64,000 bases of DNA from NCBI RefSeq assembly GCF_040802235.1, contig NC_133156.1:24137343-24201342 (forward strand), written 5' to 3'. Below, one piece after another: positions 35,001 to 45,639 of this stretch. A program made the translations under genes and the position numbers. Every line of letters begins with the position of its first letter. Position 1 is the first letter of the stretch. The DNA is from Manis javanica. Taxonomy: Eukaryota > Chordata > Mammalia > Pholidota > Manidae. The notes below the pieces were generated by a model, which was given only the letters and a program-made list of their open reading frames with translations, was not told the origin of the DNA and ran no database searches.

Positions 35001-37515
35001 AATACATCAAAAGGATCATACACCATGACCAAGTGGGATTCATCCCAGGGATGCAAGGATGGTACAACATTCGAAAATCCATCAACATCATCCACCCCAT
35101 CAACAAAAACAAAGACAAAAACCACATGACCATCTCCATAGATGATGAAAAAGCATTCAACAAAATTCAACGTCCATTCACGATAAAAACTCTCAGCAAA
35201 ATGGGTATAGAGGGCAAGTACCTCAACATAACAAAGGCTATATATGACAAACCCACAGCCAACATTATACTGAACAGCAAGAAGCTGAAAGCATTTCCTC
35301 TGAGATCGGGAACAAGACAGGGAAGCTAACTCTCCCCACTGTTATTCAACCTGGTACTGGAGGTCCTAGCCATGGCAATTAGACAAAACAAAGAAATACA
35401 AGGAATCCAGATTTGTAAAGAAGAATTTAAACTGTCACTATTTGCAGATGACATGATATTGTACATAAAAACCAACCCTAAAGACTCCACTCCAAAACTA
35501 CTAGAACTAATATCGGAATTCAGCAAAGTTGCAGGATGCAAAATTAACACACAGAAATCTGTGGCTTTCCTATACACTAACAATGAACCAATAGAAAGAG
35601 AAATCAGGAAAACGATTCCATTCACAATTGCATCAAAAAGAATAAAATACCTAGGAATAAACCTAACCAAGGAAGTGAAAGACCTATACCCTGAAAACTA
35701 TAAGACACTCTTAAGAGAAATTAAAGAGGACACTAACAAATGGAAACTCATCCCATGTACCTGGCTAGGCATAATTAATATCGTCAAAATGGCCATCCTG
35801 CCCAAAGCAATATACACATTCGATGCAATCACTATCAAATTATTGACAACATTCTTCAATGAACTGGAACAAATAGTTCTAAAATTCATATGGAAACACC
35901 AAAGACCCTGAATAGCCAAAGCAATCCTGAGAAAGAAGAATAAAGTGGAGGGGGATCTCACTCCCCAACTTCAAGCTCTACTACAAAGCCACAGTAATCA
36001 AGACAATTTGGTACTGGCACATGAACAGAGCCACAGAACAGTGGAACAGAATAGAGACTCCAGATGTTAACCCAAACATATATGGTCAATTAATATACAA
36101 TAAAGTAGCCGTGGACATACAATGGTTAAATGACAGCCTCTTCAACAGATGGTGTTGGCAAAAGTGGACAGCTACATGTAAGAGAATGAAACTGGATCAC
36201 TCTCTAACACCATACACAAAAGGAAATTTGAAATGGATCAAAGACCCGAATGTAAGTCATGAAACCATAAAACTCTTAGAAAAAAAACAGAGGCAAAAAT
36301 CTCTTGGACATAAACATGAGTGACTTCTTCATGAACATATCTCCCCGGGCAAGGAAAACAGAAGCAAAAATGAACAAGTGGGACTACATTAAGCTGAAAA
36401 GCTTCTGTACAGCAAAGGACACCACGAAGAGAACAAAAAGGTACCCTAAGTATGGGAGAATATATTCATAAATGACAGATCTGATAAAGACTTGACATCC
36501 AAAATATATGAAGAGCTCATGCACCTCAACAAACAAAAAGCAAATAATCCAGTTAAAAAATGGGCAGAGGAGCTGAACAAACAGTTCTCCAAAGAAGAAA
36601 TCCAGATGGCCAACACGCACATGAAAAGATGCTCCACATCACTAATCATCAGAGAAATGCAAATTAAAACCACAATGAGATATCACCTCACACCAGTAAG
36701 GATCGCCATCATTGAAAAGACAAACAACAACAAATGTTGGCGAGGTTGTGGAGAAAGGGGAACCCTCCTACACTGCTGGTGGGAATGTAAATTAGTTCAA
36801 CCATTGTGGAAAGCAGTATGGAAGTTCCTCAGAATGCTCAAAATAGAAATGCCATTTGAACCAGGAATTCCACTTCTGGAATTTACCCTAAGAATGCAGC
36901 ACTCCAGTTTGAAAACGACAGATGCACCCCTATGTTTTTTGAAGCACTATTTACACTAGCCAAGAAATGGAATCAACCTAAGTGTCCATCAGTAGATGAA
37001 TGGATAAAGAAGGTGTGGTACATTTACACTATGGAATATTATTCAGCCATAAGAAGAAAACAAATCCTACCATTTGCAACAACTTGGGTGAGCTAGAGGG
37101 TATTATGCTCAGTGAAATAAGCCAAGTGGAGAAAGACAAATACCAAATGATTTCACTCACATGTGGAATATAAGAACAAAGAAAAACTGAAGAAACAAAA
37201 CAGCAGCAGAATCACAGAACACAAGAAGGGACTAACAGTTACCAAACGGAAGGGGACTGGGGAGAATGGGAGGGAAGGGAAGGGAGGGATAAGGGGTGGT
37301 AAGAAGAAAGAGGGTATTATTATTAGCAGGTATAATGTGGGGGGTGGGGGAAAGGGGAGGGCTGTGCAACACAGAGAAAAGAAGTAGTGATTCTACAGCA
37401 TCTTACTACGCTGATGGACAGTGACTGTAATGGGGTTTGTGGGGGAGACTTGGTGAAGGGGAGAACCTAGTAGACATAATGTTTTTCATGTAATTGTAGA
37501 TTAATGATAACAAAG
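32096..37515 (+). mobile_element. L1 LINE, long copy (5.4 kb)
   Basis: Plus-strand ORF1 region (32117-33079), endonuclease (33338-34114, including the SRIDHILG motif near 33950), reverse transcriptase (about 34450-35911, with the FADDM box near 35440), Cys-rich ORF2 end (about 36700-36790) and complete 3' UTR ending in an A-rich tail at about 37500-37515. ORF2 is broken by many indels and stops. Upstream of ORF1 the sequence stops resembling the 5' UTR at 25113-25925, so the copy is 5'-truncated or has a different 5' UTR. The exact left end is uncertain. Confidence 0.9.
32117..33079 (+). pseudogene. L1 ORF1 with compensating indels (320-codon open frame)
   Basis: The frame covers the coiled coil (residues about 70-145), the RNA-recognition-like domain (about 165-235) and the C-terminal domain (about 257-310, with FPGKQKLREFASHRAALQ). 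Residues about 236-256 are out of frame compared with the copy at 24398-25112: one C is missing near 32820 and about four bases are gained near 32880, restoring the frame. At the N-terminus the expected ATG is ACG (about 32223), and the 32117 frame runs through upstream DNA before joining the true frame near 32275. The open frame is therefore a mosaic, not a working ORF1 protein, despite its length. Confidence 0.78.
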
Positions 37516-38763
37516 AAAAGTAAATACTTGTAAGACTTTAAGTATAGAATGTTAGCTGTGCCTCATGATAACTCCAAATTTTCACATTGAAAGCAAATTA
37601 TTTCTATCTCCCCTTTTATTTTCTCATGATTGAGTAGGTATTTTGAAAGAGGTTCATTAGTTTATGACAGACTTTCAAATATAAATGAAAATTTGTGAAA
37701 TTCAGTGTTTAATATGAAATTGTTTTATATATGACCATTACATTTGTGCATATGCACCTTACACACACAGTAATTTGATAGAATAAGTTATTCCTTTGCT
37801 AATGTGACATCTCTGTTAACTTTGTGAGGTATTGTGGTGGTATCCCAAAGTGAATTTTCAGATTTCACAGTCTCAACCAATGCTGAAAAGAGAATAATTT
37901 ACTGTGGCAAGGAGTTTATGTTCACGTTAAGGAGAAACAAATGGCAGGCACTATGATCTCATGCATTCAAGTGGACAAGGGTGATGGACACTCAGTTAAT
38001 GGAACACCCCAAATCTGATCACTAATTGGGTTCTAGGAAGGAAAGATTGGAAGGATAAAAATAGGAAGTCTAATAACAGCAATAATAATAATATAAGAAA
38101 TATAACAAATCAAGTGTGATTAACCTCACATAAAATAATTCTCCTTTGGTCAAGCAAATATTCCAAGTGTTAAAAATTTTTCAATTTTAATAAATCATTT
38201 ACAATGTCTCCATTTTACTAAGACTTCCAAAGAAAAGTCAGTAGGTTAACTGTATGCATTTGCCCCTGGAGATTACTTCCTTGAGATAAAATGTCCAAAA
38301 ATCAGTCCTTACAACCCTTGTCTATAGGATAAATTTAATACGAATGTAAAATGAGAATTGAATAATTTTGGAAGTAAAATAAACTGTGTATTAGTGAAAA
38401 AATGAACTGTCAAATAATTATGGGGTAGGCAGAGGGAAAACAAGTATTCTAGTGCTTGATATTAAAAATTCCCTACGTTGGTTGTACTGTGTATTTTCCT
38501 TTGTGAAGTGTTGGTTTGTCACTTTGCTCACCTTCTCCTGGATGTACACTAGGTAGGGTGTTTGACACCAATGACATCACTACTTTTGTCTTTTTGTTCT
38601 CTTAATATTTTTAGGAAAGTAATCAGGGTTGGATGGCTACCAGAACTAATTAAACTTATTCTCCCTCATGGTCTATCAGGGACCTCCTGGGATTTTAAGA
38701 TGACTTTTCCTCCTCATCCATTTCATGCCTCTGACTCTCTGTGTCTCTATCTCTCTCTGTTTA
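37516..38763. other. Non-coding DNA between L1 and LTR fragment
   Basis: AT-rich, no recognisable gene or repeat. It lies in the upstream interval of OR3. Confidence 0.5.
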
Positions 38764-38776
38764 TTGAACACATTTT

Positions 38777-38883
38777 CTTTAAAAACAGTCAAGGTAGGAG
38801 AGCCAGTGGGACTTTTATTGAGAGATGCAGTGAGAGGACAGACAGAGCTCCCGGCTCACGACAGGAGTGGACAAGAGAGCCTC
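38777..38883 (-). mobile_element. 107-bp ERV LTR R-region fragment with 13-bp direct repeats
   Basis: The minus strand matches the R/early U5 part of the LTR family at 55899-56474 and 56912-57850: a GTCCACTCCTG block near its start, AATAAA, and a GGCTCTCCTACCTTGA end. TTGAACACATTTT flanks it at 38764-38776 and 38884-38896. The U3 part and the normal LTR end (GGCATCA) are absent. The repeat length, and the AAAA start of the repeat on the sense strand, fit L1-type retroposition of a short transcript rather than retroviral integration. Confidence 0.7.
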
Positions 38884-38896
38884 TTGAACACATTTT

Positions 38897-39881
38897 TGTT
38901 TCATTAAATATGTGATAGTAAATGGTGTTCCCAATAGAGACCCAAGTTTAATTTTTCATGGGAAGCCTAAGAATTGGAAATCCTTGTAACAACTTCTACA
39001 AAACAGTGAAAGATCATTGATCTGAGCCATTTGGGTTGGGTCCATTCTTAGAGTAGTCAGTAAACCTGGGGCTGGGAAACACATGGAAATAATGCACTCA
39101 GCATACCATTGTGAGCTGCATACCTTTGTGTGAGTATGTGTGTGATTGTGGAGTTTGAGCCATCCTCAGGACAGGGGCACCCGGACTCATATATTCCATG
39201 GTGACTCGTACAATACAGGTGCCAGCACTCAGTCAAGAAAAGGTGTTAAGTAGGGGATCTGTTTCAATTCATGGATGTCTTTGCAACAAGAGCACAAGAG
39301 GCAGTGTGGTTGAGGGAATCCCTTTGCTTTGATCTTTTAGGACCACTTGCCTTCTCACCACGTCTGACACCACTGCTCATCACCCTCCCTCATCTCTATT
39401 CACCTTGCAACTCCAGCTTCACCTTTCTTGACCTGAACACTTGAAACAAGCACCTTCTTCATGGCCTTGGCATTGGCCATTCTCTGCTGAGCACACACTT
39501 CTCCATCTAGACTTCCATCTTCCCCCCTCTCTTACATGAAGTGTCTGTTCAGTTGTCACCTTGTCTGCAGACCTTGCCTGAATAATAATGGAAAATAGAA
39601 CACCCTGTCACAGTCAGCACTCAATATATATTCACAGAATACTGAAGAATTTCACATTAAAACTGTAAAGGGCATGACTTCCCAGACAAAAAGCTTATTG
39701 GGCCAAAATTTTCATATAAAAAGACTAAAGGGACTCCCTAACAAGGACCATGCACAAAATATTAAAATTAGCTTCTTGACTGCAAAATACCAATTGTAGC
39801 ATTTCAACTATGAACGAATGATGCAAGTTTGTGTGAAGATTAGTCATGTTATTTCCCTCTTTTCTGGAAGTTATGTCCACC
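38897..39881. other. Non-coding DNA 5' of OR3
   Basis: The last 130 bases match the DNA 5' of OR1, ending in TCTTTTCTGGAAG, a splice-acceptor-like site. At about 39430-39600 the sequence has the flavour of an old L2 3' end (GTCACCTTGTCTGCAGACCTTGCCTGA), low confidence. No gene seen. Confidence 0.45.
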
Positions 39882-40806
39882 ATGTGGAACCAGACACCCA
39901 AACCTCTGAATTTTTTCTTCTGGGATTTTCAGAGGAACAAGAACTGAACCTCTCATATTTGGACTTTTACTCTCCATGTACCTGATCACTGTGTTTGGGG
40001 ACCTGCTCTTCATCCTGGCTGTCAGCTCAGACTCCCACCTGCACACACCCATGTACTTCTTCCTCTCTGACCTGTCCTTTGTGGACATCTGCTTCACCTC
40101 CACCACCATCCCCATGATGCTGTGGATCATCCAGACACAGAACAAAGCTGTCACTATGAAGGCTGCATCATCCAGATTTATTTTATTATACTCTTGGCAG
40201 TGTTTGATGTCTTTCTCCTGACCATAATGGCCTATGACAGGTATGTGGCCATCTGCCACCCCCTGCACTACATGGTCATCATGAGCCCCTGGATCTGTGG
40301 ACCTCTGGTCCTGGTGTCCTGGATCATTAGTTTCCTGAATTCCTTGTTACATATCTTAATGATGTTGCACCTTTCCTCTGTACAAACTCAGAAATCCCTC
40401 ACTTCTTTTGTGAGCTCAATGAGATGATCCAACTTGCCTGTTCAAACACCTTTCTTAATAACCTGGTGATGTACTTTGCAGCTGTCCTGCTGGGTGGCGA
40501 TCCCTTTGCTGGGATCCTTTACTCTTACTCTAAGATAATCTCTTCCATATGTGGAATCTCATCAGCTCAGGGAGAGTATAATGCATTTTCCACCTGTGTA
40601 TCTCACCTCTCTGTTGTGTCCCTATTTTATTGTACGATGCTAGGGTTGTCCCTTAGTCTGCGGCTACCCAGAGCTCCCATTCAAGCGCAGCATCCTCGGT
40701 GATGTACACTCTGGTGATGCCCGTGCTGAACCCCTTCATCTACACTCTGAGGAACAAAGACATAAAAATGGCTCTAGGAAGATTAATTGGGATGTCTGTT
40801 GTGTAA
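39882..40806 (+). pseudogene. Olfactory receptor OR3 (OR7-like), multiple frameshifts
   Basis: The whole receptor can be followed, but across several frames. After the start ATG (39882) two extra bases shift the N-terminus. A second shift lies just before [11 protein letters not shown] (39976). The helix 1-3 frame runs to about 40150, then shifts to the frame with [15 protein letters not shown] (near 40230). Another shift near 40390 leads to [13 protein letters not shown] and helix 5. A last one near 40650 leads to [16 protein letters not shown] and TAA at 40804-40806. Each domain is of normal length. The 3' flank matches that of OR2, and the 5' flank matches OR1. It is a full-length but old pseudogene. 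Confidence 0.93.
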
Positions 40807-41096
40807 GGTCAGTTCTCCTGGGGATGAAGAAGTTTTCATGGTTTTATGGGTCAAAGCCTCACAACCAGAAATTGCTATGCTTTGATCAGATTTTAGACAC
40901 AGAGCTTGCTCCTTCTTTTTATTTTCTAATATTTCCATTTATTTGATTGTAACCTCTCTATACTATTTATAACTAACTTAAGTTACTGTTATGCCTTTTA
41001 TATAGACAATTTTTCCCTTTGTTAATTTTCCTACATTTCCAAAGTTTTCCCAACCTTGGATCACAAATACTTGGAAATTTCCGTATCATAGATGCT

Positions 41097-41400
41097 GTGG
41101 GGAAAATGGAACTTTCTGATGAGGATTCCCACTTGGCCTTAAAAGGTGTCCTGTTTACATATCTATGGGATGCATTACAGAGAGTGGCTGGTTAGTCATG
41201 GGTTTGCCAGTCTAGGGTAGGGGTGCAGAGGAAACACCCATTCTTTCCTCCACCCTGTTCCTGGTATTTAACTGGTCAAGCACCTAGCCATCACCAGGAA
41301 CATGACCACAGTGTTCCCCCTGGACATCAGGACCCAGAAGAGGAGTTTTTACCATGGGAATGAGAAATCTGGTGCTTCAAAAGCCCACCCCTGTCACTCT
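41097..41400 (+). mobile_element. LTR-like copy (left of a plus-strand ERV remnant)
   Basis: Starts TGTGGGGAAAATGG and is about three-quarters identical by eye to 43567-43800 for at least 250 bp, including TACATATCTATGGGATG. It interrupts the OR3 downstream flank at the point where the OR2 flank continues (about 27600). With the copy at 43567 it would bracket a 2.1-kb internal remnant. Confidence 0.6.
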
Positions 41401-41759
41401 TTGGGTCCCTAGTGACTATTCTTGCCCTAACTTATGGCAACCCATAAATGAGGTTACTTGTTTGTAGCAGATATGGGAGAGATATAAACAATGAGAGCAC
41501 AGAAGGAAATATGGTCATCTACTGAGAGAAAAGGCTCAAAGGGCCCTGTGAAGGCCTCAAGGGCCCAGATGTGGACTGATTTGATAAAGTCAGTGAAAGA
41601 TAAAAGTTAGATGGGAAGCCCAGTAAAATCTTGCTAGAACTGTGGCAGTATTGCAAGAGGTTTTGGGTCTTGTAGGCTACTGGAGAGTGTTTATCCTGCA
41701 CTTGGCATAAATTCTGAGACCCTTATGCCATTTGGTATGAAAGGGCATCAGATCAACTG

Positions 41760-42610
41760 CACACACAAACCAAGGAGGAATTGCTGCAGCCGTGGTTTGC
41801 CCACCAGAATAACATCTTGCTGCTAGCACCAACGGCACTAAACCCTGGAGACTCTGTTGAGTGGATGTGGCCTTGGATATTTTGACACAGGGACCAGTGA
41901 TTGCTGGCCCTTCTGTAACCTTGGGGAAAAGGCCTGGAGGCTGGCCTCCCATGTGTTTCTGGAGGAACAGGAGAGTGGCCCCGAAAGATTACAGTACTGT
42001 ACCCAAAATGGCTGGAATATAAGAGCATCTTACTGGGGAGTTTTGTCTTATCACTGTGGCCAGAGAATGTGCCTCCCATCGTCCTACATATCAATCCATC
42101 AGTAACTCCCACAGGGAGAAGGGTGAAGGTCTTTTATGCTAGACCAGGACAGGACTTGAGTCATGCCCTGTCCTTTCCCAGGACCAATCTCTTGCATGCT
42201 TCCTACCTAATGGACAAGATTTGCCTATGGTGTCATTAAAACGATGTCTTATTTCCCTTTAGGTTAATCTCTTCTACATTCCTGTGAACAGGAACACCCC
42301 TAGCCACAGCTGCTGCTCACTGACAGGCCTGAGCTCCCTGTCAGTCCAGCTGCTGGCCCCGCATGGACTGTGCAAGCCATGGACGCAATCTGGGAAGCAC
42401 TTTGAATGCAGCTGGATCCTCAGGCTTGAGGATTGTCATGGGTTTCTCATTATCTGTATCATAATTTCTGTTATTTGTGTGTTTATAATAAATCTTTATG
42501 CCAGAATTCCTAATGCTCTGTTGGGATGGATTGTGCCTTCATCCCTTCTAGCCGTGTTGGGGCTGGTGGTGCAGCTGTGCTTCCTAGCGGCCAGGACAGC
42601 TGACTAGTTC
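41760..42610 (+). pseudogene. ERV env remnant, plus strand
   Basis: 41760-42090 is homologous, in inverted orientation, to 45290-45610. 42405-42480 matches the inverse of about 44870-44950, around a hydrophobic membrane-type stretch (FLIICIIISVICVFIINLY). The order in this copy, and the same order in the minus copy downstream of integrase, points to the env end of an ERV. Only one short membrane-containing open frame (42284-42607) remains. The exact domains upstream are not recognisable. Confidence 0.5.
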
Positions 42611-43566
42611 TGTTCCTGTGTAACCCCGCCTTCCAGGAGTGGGAGTGAATTGAGAGGAGGCACTTCTAGGCTGGTATTTTTGCTGCCATCAATCTGGGCC
42701 AGCACAGTAGCCAGACCTAACATCCTTTCCACAGGGGGAAATGCCTGGGTAAAGAGAAATGACAAATGAAGAGAAGAAATTATAGCTGAGTATAAAAGGA
42801 TGAATCAGTGGGTTATGCAATGAGGGATATCCAAGATTTTATTAATACCTGAAAAGAGGCTCAAGGCAGAGAATATCTTTTAGCAAAAGCATATTAGATG
42901 CCCTCAAGGCTGAAGTTATATGTTTGCCAAGACCACCTCTGCTTTTGGAACCCAGCAAGGTTGAATGACAGCCTGCAAACCAGAATCACATTCCTCTGGG
43001 AGAGACTCTGGTCATAAGACTTTTACAGGACAAGTGAGCCACCTCTTTAAGTCTGCCCCCACATCACACATGCTCCTTGGAATGTCAGGCCTACTTGCAT
43101 CGATCCTATTCTAACTCCTGTAGAAATGACACACCAGATGTAAGTGCTGTGACAGGTGCGTTCCTTTTACTGTAAGGAATCAGTGTTTGAAGGCAAGGGG
43201 GTGGACTGAGATGCAATGAGTCATAAGAAATATATATTTACCAGATATATTTGTTCCTTATCCACAGTTCCTGAAAACACTGCAGAGTCTTAAATGTAAA
43301 ATGGGTGTCCTGTCATATTGATGAGAGACTTTGGGACCCCACCCAAGGGCATGGGTGGAGGCTTCATCAGTCAATGGCCAGTAATTTAGTCAATCATGAC
43401 TATGCAAGGAAGCCCTCACCAAAGCCCCTGTGAAGGGCTCATGGCTCTCTGTTCTCTTGAATCCTGATTCTTAGTCTGGTTACAGTGCCCTAGCTTTCTT
43501 GCACAGGGACAATTGCAGAAGATTGTGGGTGCATAGCTTATGAGGCAAGAAGCCTGGAGGGGTGGG
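42611..43566. other. ERV-associated non-coding DNA
   Basis: No coding potential. The end (about 43545-43566) is G-rich (CCTGGAGGGGTGGGT) directly before the LTR-like TGTGG start, so it may hold a polypurine tract. 43200-43500 has LTR-like character but I cannot name a family. Confidence 0.4.
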
Positions 43567-43990
43567 TTGTGGAGAAAATTGGAACTTTCTGACCAGGATT
43601 CCTGCCTGGCCTTAATAGGTATCCTGTTTGCATATCTATGGGATGTATTGCCTAGAACAGCTTGTCAGTCACAGATTTGCTGGTCCAGGGTAGGGGTGAA
43701 GAGGAAACAGCCATTCTGTCCTCCCCTCTGTTCCTGGTACAAGTCGGTCAAGCATCCACCAGTCACCAAGGACATTCTCACAGAATTCCTCTTGTCGAGG
43801 GAGGTGGGCTGGGAGCAGTATGGCCAGAGAGAGCGAGCTTGGGAGCCATGAGAGAGGGGACAGTGACCCATGCGAGCCAGGAGAGACTGAGCCATGAGAA
43901 TAAATCCTTTAATTCCCAACTTCTGGCCCATACCTTCCTTTGGTCTCATGAAATTAATAAAGAACTTTTCCCAAGCAGGGAACCCCCTTC
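43567..43990 (+). mobile_element. LTR-like copy (right of the plus-strand ERV remnant)
   Basis: Starts TGTGGAGAAAATTGG after a G-rich stretch and parallels 41097-41350. AATAAA at 43899-43904 lies near the presumed right end, which supports plus orientation. The right boundary is uncertain. Confidence 0.55.
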
Positions 43991-44199
43991 TCCTGGGGTT
44001 AAGATGGGAAATTTGGATTTGTTAAAGTAATTTCATTTCAAATTACATATATAGTGCCACACATTTTTCCCTAGAGTACCTGAGGAATAATCATGAGTTT
44101 GGAAAAAATACACTTGGTAACTAAGCCATTTACACAATTTAATTATAGAGGAAAATATGAAACCAGTTTTCACATTAAGTCTGTTGATGTTTTTTACAC

Positions 44200-44660
44200 C
44201 TCTGCTGTTCCTCCAAGAGGGGTGTTCCCCACTCCAGACAAGTTCACTATGAATTTGGAGAGACAAAATAATGACATCAGAATGTTGGGGGTAAAAAGGG
44301 CCTCATACCACTTTATTTTCATGGTAGTCATCCTGCTGTGTATGAACAGTGAGCCCTTTTCTCCATCTCTGGCCCAGCTACAGCCTCTGCTTTCTCTCAT
44401 GCTTCCCAGCGTGGGGCTCTCTTCTCCCTTCCCAGCCCCACGCTTCCAGGGCTTCACTCTCCTGCATCCTTCCACAGTTCTCCGAGGCTTCCCTCTGCAA
44501 GCCTCCTGGCACTCAGTGGGCCTCTGTGGGCCAGCCTTTATGATGACTGAGTGACAGCTGACCAATCACATCCAGGGGCTTGTGTGTTTCCTTCCACTGT
44601 GCATTCACCTCCCCTGGGCTGGTAGTTCTGTGACTGACAGTTTGTTCTGGGAGGCTTTAT
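44200..44660 (-). mobile_element. Possible LTR, minus strand
   Basis: On the minus strand a GATTGGTCAGCTGTCA (CCAAT-type) segment near 44550 is followed by CATAAAGG near 44538, a GC-rich stretch, AATAAA near 44315 and a short U5-like end near 44205. It could be the 3' LTR of the minus-strand ERV that lies to its right, but no second copy is present, so ends and identity are unproven. Confidence 0.35.
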
Positions 44661-44809
44661 TGAATGATAAACAGTTTTTATCCAAGGGATATGTAAGCAG
44701 CCTTGTATGTATGCAATGGGCAATATTAGAATCAGGAGAGGTGAGAATTTCCTTTTCCCTATGCTACACCCCTCCGGAATTCTTGCCTCATTATCTATTC
44801 ATGCCTTCA

Positions 44810-45620
44810 ATCTTCCATGAGAAAGCTGAGCGTTGTAACCAGATCCCAAAATAGCAATAGAGGCTATAACAACATACAAATAATAACAGAAACCATGATA
44901 CAGATAACAACAAAATTATTATTTTTTGTTCCTCAAGCCTGAGGAGATCAATTGCCAGCAGCTGTATTCAAAACAGTTCTACTCAGATGGGTCTATGACT
45001 CGCACTTTCCACCGGAAGCTAGTAGTGAAGCAGTAGGCAGCTCTGTGCACACTCAGCAAGCAGCAGTTTTTGCGAGGGTGTGTGACCAATCCACAAAGAC
45101 TTTAGAGGAGATTAAACTTAACAGTGATAAGACACATGTTTTAATGATGCCAACATAGGCAAATTTTGTCCGTCAGGTAGGATGCATGTGGTCCTGTGAT
45201 AAGACTGTGGCAGGAAGGGGGTACTGATGGGTTTGGTATACAACACATTCTCCCTCTCCCTTTGAGGGTTTTTGAGGGGTCTATATATAGTGCTGCTGAA
45301 GGCATATGCACTGGCCACAAAGATAAAACAAAACTCCCTGTAAGATGCTCTTACCTTCTGGCATTTAGGTACACTACCATATCTTTGGGGAACACTGTGC
45401 TGTTACTCCTGGAATTCACAGGATGCCAGCTTCCAGGCCTAGTCCCCAAGGTGCCAGAAGGGCCAGTCACTGCTGTTCCCTGTGTGAAAATGTCCAAGGC
45501 CACAACTACTGAACACTGTCCCCAGGGCTTATTGCAACCAGTGCTGGCAACAAGATGCTATTCTGGTGGCCATATCTTGGCCTCAGTTCCTCCTTGGTTT
45601 GTACTTGCAGGTGTACAGCA
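44810..45620 (-). pseudogene. ERV env remnant, minus strand
   Basis: The inverse of 41760-42610 in the same internal order. It follows the integrase remnant on the minus strand as env should. Frames are broken and no cysteine motif or fusion peptide is recognisable. The assignment rests on position and on the membrane-type stretch shared with the plus copy. Confidence 0.5.
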
Positions 45621-45639
45621 GAGGCATCAGTCTGTGTTA

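Noticed and set aside
43662-44030. Overlapping open frames on both strands in the 43.6-44.6 kb region
   Set aside because: They lie in LTR-like sequence with no conserved protein motif and overlap each other in several frames.
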